Shown one piece after another: positions 1 to 6,206 of a DNA stretch of 6,228 bases. The notes beneath the pieces are model-generated. The model searched no databases and had not been told where the DNA came from. It was given only the letters and a program-made list of their open reading frames with translations. The translations under genes were made by a program, and so were the position numbers. Origin of the DNA: Thermoguttaceae bacterium (GTDB lineage: Bacteria > Planctomycetota > Planctomycetia > Pirellulales > Thermoguttaceae); contig JAFYVO010000335.1 of the NCBI GenBank assembly GCA_017549085.1, positions 1-6,228 on the forward strand, in the 5' to 3' direction. Each line of letters opens with the position of its first letter. The first letter of the stretch is position 1.

Positions 1-1244
1 CACGCCAGGAACATGCAGATGCCGAACTCGCGCATCAGAGCGTTCGCGCTCGGAGAAATGCGGGTCGGGAAGTGAATTTTTTCGCCGAACGCGCCCATCA
101 GAATCGCGACGACCAACGGGCCGCCCGCCAAACCGAGCTTGAGCGGAACCGAGAGACCCGGAACGTAAATCGGGAAGCTGCCGACGATCATGCCCAAGCA
201 GATACCGACGAAAATTTCGATGACCGGCGGGTGATGGCCGGCTTCCTTCTTCGCGCCGTCCGTTTTCGCTTCGGATTTCGTCGCCGCTTGTTCGGCGCGG
301 AGCTTTTCGTTTTCTTTGTCGACGTCGACGCCGAAAATAACGCGAACCGCGATGATCGAGAAGATGATCCCGATGACGCCGAGCGGATACGCCGTCGCGT
401 ACGCCGTCGCAAGGAGACTGCCGTCGCCGCCGAGTTCGCCGAAGACGGTCGTCGCCGCGCCGAGCCCCGGGGTGTTCGTAACCGCGCCGGAGAGAATCCC
501 GACGACCGTGCCGATATTAATGCCGGTAACAAGGTGAATGACCGCCGCCGTCGCGACGCCGCCGAAGACGATGCAAACCGCGAGGAAGTTCAACTTAAGG
601 CCGCCCTTAGCGAACGCCGAGAAGAAACTCGGGCCCGCCGCCAAACCGACCGCGTACACGAAGAGAATCAAACCGAACTCTTGAACGAAGTAAAGAACGT
701 CCGTGTCGAAGAAGTGTTTCACGCTCTTCGGAGCCGCGTCGCCGTGATACGCTTCCACGTACGCTTGGCGATCTTTCGCTTTGCTCGTGCGGTCGAAACG
801 AACGGTGAGCGTTTTCGCTTTGGCCGTTTTTTGCGTTTCGGCGGTTTCGCCGTCGACCGCGACCGCTTCCGTCGCGGCGGTTTCGGCGGTTTCGGCGGTT
901 TGAGCGTCCGCGGCGACCGCTTCCGTCGCGGCGGTTTCGGCGGTTTGAGCGTCCGCGGCGGGCGCTTCCGTCGCGGCGGTTTCGGCGGTTTGAGCGTCCG
1001 CGGCGGGCGCTTCCGCTTGCGCGGCGACCGGAAGTTCGACTTTAAACTCTTCGTACAGCTTGTCTTGGAACTTCATCCCGAAGTGGCTGACCGCGATCCC
1101 GACGAGGAGAACGAAGGTCGCGCCGAGCGAAACGCCGCAAATTTTAAAACGACCGAGCCACATCCCGGCCGCGATAACGAAAGCGAGAACCGCCATCATA
1201 TGCGCGAAACTGCTTCCGATCAAAACTTCAACTAACCAATCCAT
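1..1244 (-). CDS. AspT/YidE/SucE-family (AAEx) transporter, 3' end outside window
   Basis: This is the N-terminal 414 residues of a secondary transporter of the aspartate:alanine exchanger family; the reading frame stays open to the window edge. Helices lie near residues 8-30 and 37-56. The first family repeat then follows, with VQEFGLILFVYAVGLAAGPS at 187-206 and the SGAVTNTPGLGA motif at 252-263, and a helix ends near 306. The second repeat begins at about 341, with LGLAGGPLVVAILMG (370-384) and SPSANALMREFGICMFLA (397-414). Two departures from E. coli YidE are visible. About 115 extra residues, including a tandem Ala/Thr/Glu repeat, lie between helices 2 and 3. The central loop is only about 35 charged residues (307-341), where relatives carry two TrkA_C domains. 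The ATG at 1244 fits the family N-terminus, but only A-rich sequence precedes it, with no Shine-Dalgarno. It lies 241 bp after sdhB on the same strand. Known family substrates are aspartate/alanine and succinate; the substrate here is inferred, not shown. Confidence 0.9.
   Translation of the reverse strand, partial: MDWLVEVLIGSSFAHMMAVLAFVIAAGMWLGRFKICGVSLGATFVLLVGIAVSHFGMKFQDKLYEEFKVELPVAAQAEAPAADAQTAETAATEAPAADAQTAETAATEAVAADAQTAETAETAATEAVAVDGETAETQKTAKAKTLTVRFDRTSKAKDRQAYVEAYHGDAAPKSVKHFFDTDVLYFVQEFGLILFVYAVGLAAGPSFFSAFAKGGLKLNFLAVCIVFGGVATAAVIHLVTGINIGTVVGILSGAVTNTPGLGAATTVFGELGGDGSLLATAYATAYPLGVIGIIFSIIAVRVIFGVDVDKENEKLRAEQAATKSEAKTDGAKKEAGHHPPVIEIFVGICLGMIVGSFPIYVPGLSVPLKLGLAGGPLVVAILMGAFGEKIHFPTRISPSANALMREFGICMFLA
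834..1013 (-). repeat. In-frame 45-bp tandem repeat coding EAPAADAQTAETAAT units
   Basis: Within the transporter gene, two adjacent 45-bp units (969-1013 and 924-968) appear identical base for base and encode EAPAADAQTAETAAT. A third unit (870-923) is 54 bp, encodes EAVAADAQTAETAETAAT, and differs by a Pro-to-Val codon change and an extra 9 bp that duplicates an AET-type step. A fourth, partial and diverged unit (834-869) encodes EAVAVDGETAET. Every length change is a multiple of 3, so the frame is kept. The array lies in the loop between predicted helices 2 and 3. The near-perfect DNA identity points to recent expansion by slippage or unequal recombination. Confidence 0.92.
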
Positions 1245-1303
1245 TTTTTGCTTTTCTTAAATCGTTAGGCAATAGATATTTACGTTGTTTTGGGACGACG
1301 CGT

Positions 1304-1362
1304 AAAAAAACGCCCCGAGCGAACGCGCTTTTTGCGAGCGGCCGCGCCGGAGCGTCGCGTTC
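1304..1362 (-). terminator. Possible weak terminator between sdhB and the transporter
   Basis: On the minus strand GAACGCG (1362-1356) can pair with CGCGTTC (1327-1321) across a 28-base GC-rich interior, which itself holds CGGC-GCG-GCCG. A run of seven T (1310-1304) follows after an 11-base gap. The wide loop and the gap before the T-run make this a poor match to a classic intrinsic terminator. It could reduce read-through from sdhB into the transporter gene, or be only GC-rich spacer. Confidence 0.25.
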
Positions 1363-1422
1363 CTAAACGACGCGCCGAAGTTCGAAACGTCGTCGTTCGT
1401 TAAAACGTCGAAAACCGCCGCC

Positions 1423-1439
1423 AACGTCGACGCGACGTT
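1423..1439. repeat. Perfect 7-bp inverted repeat downstream of sdhB
   Basis: AACGTCG and CGACGTT are separated by only ACG, giving a tight GC-rich hairpin 47 bases past the sdhB stop codon. On the minus strand the sequence after it contains two TTTT runs but no continuous T-tract. It may stabilise the 3' end of the sdh mRNA or act as an operator. ACGTCG-like words recur several times in this spacer, so chance is possible. Confidence 0.35.
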
Positions 1440-1485
1440 CGGAAACGAGCGCGGTCGACGCGGCGATTATTAAACGGTTTAACGC

Positions 1486-2226
1486 TTAGTCTTTGATCTT
1501 CGCGAGAAGGAATTCGCGGTTCAAGCGAGCGATGTGCGCGATCGAGATCCCTTTCGGGCATTCGGCTTCGCAGGCTTGCGTGTTCGTGCAGGAACCGAAA
1601 CCGAGTTCGTCCATCTTCGCGACCATCGCTTTCGCGCGGCGGGCGCCTTCGACTTTCCCTTGCGGGAGTTTCGCGAGGGCGGAAACGCGGGCGGCGACGA
1701 AGAGCATCGCGGAGCCGTTTTTGCACGTCGCGACGCAGGCGCCGCAACCGATGCACGCCGACGCGTCCATCGATTCGTCCGCGTCGAGCTTGCTGATCGG
1801 CAGGTTGTTCGCGTCCGGAACAATACCGTTGCAGGAGATGAAACCGCCGGCTTGGAGGATTTGGTCGAACGCGTTGCGGTTGACGACCAAGTCTTTAACG
1901 ACCGGGAAACCGACCGAACGCCACGGTTCGATCGTGATCGTGTCGCCGTCCTTGAACTTGCGCATGTGGAGCTGGCAGGTGGTGATCCCGTCGTCCGGAC
2001 CGTGCGCGTGGCCGTTGATGTACAGCGAGCACATACCGCAGATACCTTCGCGGCAGTCGTGGTCGAACGCGACCGGCTCTTTGCCTTCGCGGATGAGTTG
2101 GTCGTTCAAAATGTCCAACATTTCAAGGAACGAGGTGTCCGGCGAAATGTTATCGACGCGGTAGGTTTCGAAACGCCCCTTGGCTTTCGCGTTCTTTTGA
2201 CGCCAAATTTGAAGTTTGAATTTCAT
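1486..2226 (-). CDS. sdhB: Succinate dehydrogenase / fumarate reductase iron-sulfur subunit
   Basis: This 246-residue protein is the electron-transfer subunit. It carries electrons between the SdhA flavin and the quinone/haem subunit through three clusters. The N-terminal plant-type ferredoxin domain binds [2Fe-2S] through C58, C63, C66 (CREGICGMC) and C84. The C-terminal domain starts with [12 protein letters not shown]158, C161 and C164 with C223 fit the [4Fe-4S] cluster, and C168, C213 and C219 fit the [3Fe-4S] cluster. All expected cysteines are present, and the length is normal for the family. [19 protein letters not shown] resembles the non-classical, B-type enzymes of Bacteroidota and relatives rather than E. 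coli SdhB. The ATG at 2226 gives the usual short N-terminus ([10 protein letters not shown]). No Shine-Dalgarno is visible. The gene lies 79 bp after sdhA and is probably co-transcribed with it. Sequence alone does not tell a dehydrogenase from a fumarate reductase. Confidence 0.97.
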   Translation of the reverse strand: MKFKLQIWRQKNAKAKGRFETYRVDNISPDTSFLEMLDILNDQLIREGKEPVAFDHDCREGICGMCSLYINGHAHGPDDGITTCQLHMRKFKDGDTITIEPWRSVGFPVVKDLVVNRNAFDQILQAGGFISCNGIVPDANNLPISKLDADESMDASACIGCGACVATCKNGSAMLFVAARVSALAKLPQGKVEGARRAKAMVAKMDELGFGSCTNTQACEAECPKGISIAHIARLNREFLLAKIKD

Positions 2227-2305
2227 TGCTACGTCTTTATATTAGGCAACGGGAAACGGAGAGCGATGCGCGAACGCCCGCTCGCCGCCCCTAATTGATT
2301 GTTTG

Positions 2306-4255
2306 TTAGTCTTTGTAGTTGCGCGTCGCAAGTTTGACGGTTTCGTAAACCAACGGTTCAATGTGGCGAACCGGGTCTTGCTTGTCGCCTTTGTATTCCC
2401 AAGCGGCGACGTGCATAAAGTTTTCGTCGTCGCGTTTGGTTTCGCCGCCTTCGGCTTGGCTTTCTTCGCGGAAGTGGCCGCCGCAGGACTCGTTGCGATT
2501 GAGCGCGTCGAGGGCGATGAGTTTGCCGACTTCCATAAAGTCGATGAGGCGGAGGGCTTTTTCGAGTTCTTGGTTGAACTCTTCGTTCGTTCCCGGGATG
2601 AGAACGTCGGCCCAGAATTCCTTGCGGAGCGCTTCGATTTCTTTGAGGGCTTCTTTCAGGCCGGCTTCGTTGCGCGCCATACCGACTTTGTTCCACATAA
2701 TCTTGTAAAGTTTTTTGTGGAGCCCGTCGACCGTTTGCTTACCCTTAATTTTGAGGAGCTTGGCGATCTTTTCTTTGACGGCTTTTTCGGCTTCGGCGAA
2801 TTCCGGCGCGTTGACGTCGGTTTTCGGCGTTTGAATTTCCTTCGAGAGGTATTCGCCGATCGTGTACGGAAGGACGTAGTAACCGTCGGCGAGACCTTGC
2901 ATCAAGGCCGAGGCGCCCAAGCGGTTGCCGCCGTGGTCGCTGAAGTTCGCTTCGCCGATCGCGTACAGACCCGGGATCGTGGTCATGAGGTTGTAGTCGA
3001 CCCAAATACCGCCCATCGTGTAGTGGATGGCCGGGTAGATTTGCATCGGTTCTTCGTACGGGTTGACGTCGGTAATCTTTTCGTACATTTGGAAAAGGTT
3101 GCCGTAACGTTCTTCGATGACTTTGCGGCCGAGGCGTTGGATCGCGGTCGAGAAGTCGAGGAAGACGGCGAGACCGGTTTCGTTGACGCCGAAGCCCGCG
3201 TCGCAACGTTCTTTAGCGGCGCGCGAGGCGACGTCGCGGGGAACGAGGTTGCCGAACGCCGGGTAGCGACGTTCGAGGTAATAGTCGCGATCTTCTTCGG
3301 CGATTTGCGACGGTTTGATTTGCTTTTTGCGGAGCTTTTCAACGTCTTCGAGTTTTTTCGGAACCCAAATGCGGCCGTCGTTGCGGAGCGACTCGGACAT
3401 AAGGGTCAGCTTCGATTGTTGGTCGCCGTGAACCGGGATGCACGTCGGGTGAATTTGGACGTAGCACGGGTTGGCGAAGAACGCGCCCTTCTTGTAGCAT
3501 TGAATCGCGGCGGACACGTTGCTGTTCATCGCGTTCGTGGACAGGAAGTAAGCGTTGCCGTAACCGCCGGTCGCGAGGACGACCGCGTGCGCGCCGTGAC
3601 GTTCGATTTCGCCGGTTTCGAGGTTGCGGACGATGATCCCCTTCGCTTTGCCGTCGATGACGACGAGGTCGAGCATTTCGCGACGGTTGTACGACTTCAC
3701 CGTGCCGGCCGCGATTTGGCGGTTCAGCGAGGCGTAGGCGCCGAGGAGGAGTTGTTGCCCGGTTTGGCCGCGAGCGTAGAAAGTACGGGAGACTTGCGCG
3801 CCGCCGAAGGAGCGGTTGTCGAGGAGCCCGCCGTAGTCGCGAGCGAACGGAACGCCTTGCGCGACGCATTTGTCGATAATCGCGGAGCTGACTTCGGCCA
3901 AGCGGTAGACGTTGGCTTCGCGAGCGCGGAAGTCGCCGCCCTTGATCGTGTCGTAGAACAAACGATAAACGGAGTCGTTGTCGTTTTGGTAGTTCTTCGC
4001 GGCGTTGATACCGCCTTGCGCGGCGATGGAGTGAGCGCGGCGCGGGCTGTCGGAGATGCAGAACACCTTCACGTTTAAGCCCAATTCGCCGAGCGTCGCG
4101 GCGGCCGACGCGCCGCCGAGACCGGTGCCGACGACGATGATTTCCAATTTGCGTTTGTTCGCCGGGCTGACGACTTTAGCTTCGGCCTTGAAACGCGTCC
4201 ATTTTTCGGCCAAAGGGCCGGCCGGAATTTTCGACTGCAATCTAGTTTCGGACAT
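2306..4255 (-). CDS. sdhA: Succinate dehydrogenase / fumarate reductase flavoprotein subunit
   Basis: This 649-residue catalytic subunit oxidises succinate to fumarate, or does the reverse, on the cytoplasmic side of the membrane. The FAD-binding fold starts at residue 38 with [12 protein letters not shown]75 in [11 protein letters not shown] fits the histidine that carries covalent FAD. Active-site residues of the family are present: H269 in QIHPTCIP, R340 in [12 protein letters not shown]411 in HYTMGGI, and R445 in [16 protein letters not shown]. The C-terminal domain ends with the [10 protein letters not shown] segment (590-599). The HPTC variant and the overall length match the B-type enzymes of Bacteroidota and related phyla. 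The ATG at 4255 gives a roughly 37-residue lead before the FAD fold, as is common in this group, but the sequence before it is A/T-rich with no Shine-Dalgarno. The gene lies 117 bp after sdhC and 79 bp before sdhB. The frame appears intact throughout. Confidence 0.98.
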   Translation of the reverse strand: MSETRLQSKIPAGPLAEKWTRFKAEAKVVSPANKRKLEIIVVGTGLGGASAAATLGELGLNVKVFCISDSPRRAHSIAAQGGINAAKNYQNDNDSVYRLFYDTIKGGDFRAREANVYRLAEVSSAIIDKCVAQGVPFARDYGGLLDNRSFGGAQVSRTFYARGQTGQQLLLGAYASLNRQIAAGTVKSYNRREMLDLVVIDGKAKGIIVRNLETGEIERHGAHAVVLATGGYGNAYFLSTNAMNSNVSAAIQCYKKGAFFANPCYVQIHPTCIPVHGDQQSKLTLMSESLRNDGRIWVPKKLEDVEKLRKKQIKPSQIAEEDRDYYLERRYPAFGNLVPRDVASRAAKERCDAGFGVNETGLAVFLDFSTAIQRLGRKVIEERYGNLFQMYEKITDVNPYEEPMQIYPAIHYTMGGIWVDYNLMTTIPGLYAIGEANFSDHGGNRLGASALMQGLADGYYVLPYTIGEYLSKEIQTPKTDVNAPEFAEAEKAVKEKIAKLLKIKGKQTVDGLHKKLYKIMWNKVGMARNEAGLKEALKEIEALRKEFWADVLIPGTNEEFNQELEKALRLIDFMEVGKLIALDALNRNESCGGHFREESQAEGGETKRDDENFMHVAAWEYKGDKQDPVRHIEPLVYETVKLATRNYKD

Positions 4256-4339
4256 GATTTTATCTTTTTAATTGCGATGTATGCGAACGACGAGCGCGAA
4301 CGAATTCGGCGTCGTCGTTTGAATTCGGAAAGGGGAAAA

Positions 4340-4360
4340 CGTCGGCGTTAAACGGCGACG
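4340..4360. repeat. Interrupted palindrome just after the sdhC stop codon
   Basis: A 21-base near-palindrome lies 12 bases downstream of the sdhC stop on the minus strand: outer arms CGTCG/CGACG and inner arms CGTT/AACG, with mismatches only at the centre and at two symmetric positions. On the minus strand it is followed by TTTTCCCCTTT. It could be a processing or attenuation hairpin that sets the level of sdhA and sdhB mRNA relative to sdhC, or a protein-binding site. There is no full T-tract, so a strong terminator is unlikely. Confidence 0.4.
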
Positions 4361-4372
4361 AAACCGCTAAGA

Positions 4373-5152
4373 TTAAAGGGCGCCTTCGGCTTCGGTCGTT
4401 TCCGTTTCCGAAACTTGACCGTCTTCGACGACCGCTTCTTCCTCTTGAACTTGTTCTTGCGCGCAAGCCGCCGGGAGTTCGCAGGTCGAATCCTTCGGGA
4501 AACCGCAGAGAATACCGACCGGAATCGCGAGGTAAGCCAAGAAGACGACGACGGCGTAAATCTTCGCGAGGCATTTCAGGCGCGGCAGCCATTTGGAGTT
4601 GCTAAGACCGAGGGTGTGGAACGCGCTCCAAAAACCGTGCGAAACGTGGTAGAAGATCGCGACGAACCAAACGATGTAAAGGACGCAGTAAACCGGGTTG
4701 GAGAACTTCGCGACGAGCAAAGCGCACGGGTTTTCGGCGCCGTGTTTGCCGAGGAGTTCCGGGAGTTGCATCTTCGACCAGAAGTCGAAAAGGTGCAGCG
4801 CGAGGAAGCCGACGACGATAACGCCCAAAACGAACATATTTTTCGAAGCCCAAGACGAGGCTTTCGTTTGGGTCGGGACCTTGTAGCGCATCGCGCTCGG
4901 ACGGCAGGTCCAGTTTTGGAATTCAACGCGCATCGACCAAACAATATGGACGATGAAACCGAGCGCCAAAACGGGGACGAACGGCAGCACGAAACCGGAA
5001 CCCATAAAGGCGCACGCGGCGTTGTACAGGTCTTCGGAAATTAACGCCGTAAAGTTAATAGCGGCGTGCAACGCGAGGAAAACAAGCAAGAACAAGCCGC
5101 TGAGGCTCATTATCACCTTTTTACCGATCGACGAAGAAAGAAAGTCTAGCAT
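4373..5152 (-). CDS. sdhC: Succinate dehydrogenase / fumarate reductase cytochrome b subunit (B-type, diheme)
   Basis: This 259-residue membrane anchor binds two b haems and the quinone. Five hydrophobic helices are visible near residues 12-34, 55-75, 104-124, 150-172 and 194-216. H29, H69, H120 and H169 sit in the first four helices, as expected for the four axial haem ligands of Wolinella-type FrdC. A single five-helix subunit with no SdhD partner nearby marks a B-type, usually menaquinone-linked, enzyme. The N-terminus MLDFLSSSIGKKVIMSLSGL is typical of the b558 family and supports the ATG at 5152, although no Shine-Dalgarno is visible. After helix five comes an unusual acidic tail of about 40 residues (219-259), rich in Glu and Val and containing C224 and C230. 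By analogy with FrdC topology the tail would face the periplasm, which is inference. The gene is first in the sdhCAB operon. Confidence 0.94.
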   Translation of the reverse strand: MLDFLSSSIGKKVIMSLSGLFLLVFLALHAAINFTALISEDLYNAACAFMGSGFVLPFVPVLALGFIVHIVWSMRVEFQNWTCRPSAMRYKVPTQTKASSWASKNMFVLGVIVVGFLALHLFDFWSKMQLPELLGKHGAENPCALLVAKFSNPVYCVLYIVWFVAIFYHVSHGFWSAFHTLGLSNSKWLPRLKCLAKIYAVVVFLAYLAIPVGILCGFPKDSTCELPAACAQEQVQEEEAVVEDGQVSETETTEAEGAL

Positions 5153-5331
5153 CGTATTTAGTTTCTCTGGATTCGGCGGTTAAATTATTAAAAAGGACTC
5201 TTTTAGAATCCCCTTACGTTACGTTGTTGGGATATTCGACCGTTTGACGCGTGTTAAACGAGGCGAAACTAGAAACCGGGAGCGACGCGAAAGGCCGCTT
5301 TACAACGACTTCGGCGAAACGCGAAAGCGCG

Positions 5332-5364
5332 AAAAAAAAGCGTCGCGCGACCGAAGCGTCGACG
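5332..5364 (-). terminator. Hairpin with T8 tract in the sdhC leader (terminator or attenuator)
   Basis: On the minus strand CGTCG (5364-5360) pairs with CGACG (5345-5341) around a 14-base loop that contains a CTTCGG motif. One C and then eight T (5339-5332) follow. This has the form of an intrinsic terminator, though the stem is only 5 bp. It sits about 55-85 nt after the predicted start of transcription and 180 bp before sdhC, so it would either end a short RNA or attenuate the sdh operon. Confidence 0.45.
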
Positions 5365-5376
5365 GAGTCCGGTTTG

Positions 5377-5394
5377 TCGATAACTTTTTATCGA
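5377..5394 (-). repeat. Perfect 7-bp inverted repeat, ATCGAT-rich, in the sdhC leader
   Basis: TCGATAA and TTATCGA are separated by four bases (AAAG on the minus strand), giving a tight hairpin. TTATCGAT recurs on the plus strand at 5388-5395 and 5409-5416, so three related ATCGA-centred words lie within 40 bp, immediately downstream of the predicted minus-strand -10. The cluster could be an RNA hairpin before the T8 terminator-like element, or an operator for a regulator of sdh. Confidence 0.45.
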
Positions 5395-5423
5395 TAGTCG
5401 ACGTTGTATTATCGATTGTCTTT

Positions 5424-5451
5424 ATTAAAATGGTAAAAAAAATATTGTCAA
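5424..5451 (-). promoter_or_regulatory. Sigma-70-type promoter directed at sdhC
   Basis: On the minus strand a consensus TTGACA (5451-5446) is followed after 16 bases by TTTAAT (5429-5424), which matches TATAAT at five of six positions. It is the best promoter seen upstream of sdhC on that strand. Its bases overlap a possible opposite-facing -35 (TTGTCA, 5445-5450 on the plus strand). Confidence 0.5.
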
Positions 5452-5472
5452 GCTGGGAAAGGTAGATATTGT
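5445..5472 (+). promoter_or_regulatory. Possible plus-strand promoter back-to-back with the sdh promoter
   Basis: TTGTCA (5445-5450) and TATTGT (5467-5472) are separated by 16 bases, matching the consensus at five of six and four of six positions. The -35 shares its bases with the minus-strand TTGACA. Transcription from here would run into the terminator at 5584-5610, giving an RNA of about 130 nt with no convincing reading frame. Evidence is modest, because AT-rich spacer can give such matches by chance. Confidence 0.28.
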
Positions 5473-5478
5473 CGAATA

Positions 5479-5610
5479 TTGGGGAAGAATTTTGGAAATT
5501 TTGACTGGAAATAAGGAAGGGGTAGGAAGGTTTGTCTAACACTTGCGGCGCGGCGATTAAAAGAGGCGCGGAACAATAAGCGTCGGCTCCGTGCGTCGCG
5601 AGCCGTTTTT
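5479..5610 (+). ncRNA. Candidate small RNA between a weak promoter and an intrinsic terminator
   Basis: This interval is bounded by the possible promoter at 5445-5472 and the hairpin-T5 at 5584-5610. It has no plausible protein-coding frame and does not match any RNA family I recognise. The terminator is the stronger half of the evidence. A second, poorer start (TTGACT at 5501-5506, TAGGAA at 5523-5528, also 16 bases apart) would give a 75-nt form. Expression and conservation are unknown. Confidence 0.2.
5584..5610 (+). terminator. Intrinsic terminator, plus strand
   Basis: CGGCTC (5584-5589) pairs with GAGCCG (5600-5605). Two further C-G pairs are possible inside if one base bulges out. TTTTT (5606-5610) follows directly. 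The T-run lies on the plus side only, so the orientation is plus. No plus-strand gene ends just upstream, which suggests that a non-coding transcript stops here. Confidence 0.5.
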
Positions 5611-6033
5611 AAGTAAGGAGTAGGAAAAAGCGCCGCTGTGTTATTGGTTATATTAATATTAATGGGAAAATCGTCGTCGCCGCGACGGTTCAAACGGAAA
5701 ACGCGAGATAAAAAGAAGAATTGGGGAGGAATTTTTACTTGAACGCGTTGCGTCAGGGGGCGCCTGTTAGCGCGGGAGCCGAAGCCGGAAAAGGAATGGC
5801 GGTAATAAAAACGGCGCGAGCGTTTTCCTTATTCTCGGGGGAAAACGAGAAAGAAAAACGGCAAAAACCAAGCGAAAAAAGACGTGAATCGTGAAAAAAA
5901 TAAAAAAAAAGATGAAAGGGAAGAATAAAAACGCGAGTTTTTAACCTGTTGGAAATAAACGGGGTGTTGTTTAGGTTTGTGGCGCGCGGAGTGGTGAAAA
6001 GAAAGAAATCTTGAAAAATTTGGAAAAAGTCGC
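5611..6033. other. Non-coding, purine-rich spacer
   Basis: No convincing gene is seen. The plus strand is rich in A and G, with homopolymer A runs around 5895-5910. Frames open on either strand give low-complexity proteins rich in Phe, Ser and Arg, unlike the CpG-biased genes nearby. Small structures are present: the perfect palindrome ATTAATATTAAT at 5652-5663, AAAACG/CGTTTT arms at 5808-5826, and TTCTCG/CGAGAA arms at 5832-5851. None has an obvious function. Confidence 0.5.
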
Positions 6034-6061
6034 TTGACGGTTTGGAAATCCGCGGTATATT
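6034..6061 (+). promoter_or_regulatory. Upstream promoter of a tandem pair
   Basis: TTGACG (6034-6039) and TATATT (6056-6061) are separated by 16 bases; each hexamer matches the consensus at five of six positions. A-rich tracts lie just upstream (around 6012-6028). Transcription would run rightwards towards the gene start at 6207 with a leader of about 140 nt, which would include a small hairpin at 6089-6107 (CGAAAC/GTTTCG, 7-base loop). Confidence 0.45.
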
Positions 6062-6088
6062 TATGCGTGTTAAGAGCAAACGAGACAA

Positions 6089-6107
6089 CGAAACGCTGAA
6101 AGTTTCG
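6089..6107 (+). repeat. Small hairpin between the tandem promoters
   Basis: CGAAAC and GTTTCG are perfect 6-bp arms around a 7-base loop (GCTGAAA). It would lie in the leader of the transcript from the upstream promoter only. It has no T-tract and is not a terminator. It could be an operator upstream of the second promoter, or chance. Confidence 0.25.
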
Positions 6108-6116
6108 AAGTCGCGA

Positions 6117-6171
6117 AAAGAAAAAATAAAAATAAAAAAGCTCTTGACGACGCTGAAAAATCTGGTAAGAT
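6117..6171 (+). promoter_or_regulatory. Strong sigma-70-type promoter with A-tract and extended -10
   Basis: TTGACG (6144-6149) and TAAGAT (6166-6171) are 16 bases apart, and TGG directly before the -10 forms an extended -10 (TGn). Phased A-tracts at 6117-6140 resemble an UP element. The predicted start near 6178 leaves a short leader of about 29 nt to the ATG at 6207. This is the best-formed plus-strand promoter in the window. Confidence 0.58.
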
Positions 6172-6206
6172 GTTAAGCGTAAACGATATTTGATAATCAG
6201 GTAAAG

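Larger units (their letters stand above)
5153..5417 (-). other. Probable long untranslated leader of sdhC
   Basis: If transcription starts about 7 bases after the -10 element at 5424-5429, the sdhCAB mRNA has a leader of about 265 nt. It contains a 7-bp hairpin, a hairpin with a T8 run, and a small CGCG-CTTT-CGCG stem-loop. The part nearest the gene is AT-rich (TAATAATTTAA near 5184-5194) and unstructured by eye. I could not match it to a known riboswitch. A second, closer promoter is not obvious but cannot be excluded. Confidence 0.4.

Noticed and set aside
834..1013. A CRISPR-like or mobile-element origin for the tandem repeat
   Set aside because: The units are directly adjacent with no spacers, are in frame within a coding gene, and have no terminal inverted repeats or transposase.
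72..1235. A 387-codon open frame on the plus strand at the left edge
   Set aside because: It is antisense to the transporter. The minus-strand frame matches AspT/YidE-family motifs over its whole length, while this one gives Arg-rich low-complexity protein.
2303..4078. A 591-codon open frame on the plus strand, opposite sdhA
   Set aside because: It is the antisense of a clear SdhA gene. Its protein is rich in Val, Phe, Arg and Asp with no recognisable domain, an effect of CpG-rich codons that seldom give stops on the other strand.
5244..5465. A 73-codon plus-strand frame with a short hydrophobic C-terminal part
   Set aside because: It covers the predicted sdh promoter and leader hairpins, has no ribosome site or plausible promoter (TTGACG at 5244-5249 lacks a -10), and its N-terminal half is Arg-rich low complexity.
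5501..5528. A third plus-strand promoter (TTGACT, 16 bases, TAGGAA)
   Set aside because: The -10 matches the consensus at only three of six positions. It is noted only as an alternative start for the candidate small RNA.
5753..6088. A 111-codon minus-strand frame, with smaller frames at 5300-5542 and 5448-5693
   Set aside because: The products are low-complexity (Phe/Ser/Arg-rich), do not share the codon use of the real genes, and overlap promoter-like and hairpin elements.
6063..6176. A 37-codon Lys-rich plus-strand frame beginning with MRVKSKRDNE
   Set aside because: Its ATG lies only 2 bases after the upstream -10 element, so it would not be on that transcript, and it runs through the second promoter. 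It is probably chance in A-rich DNA.
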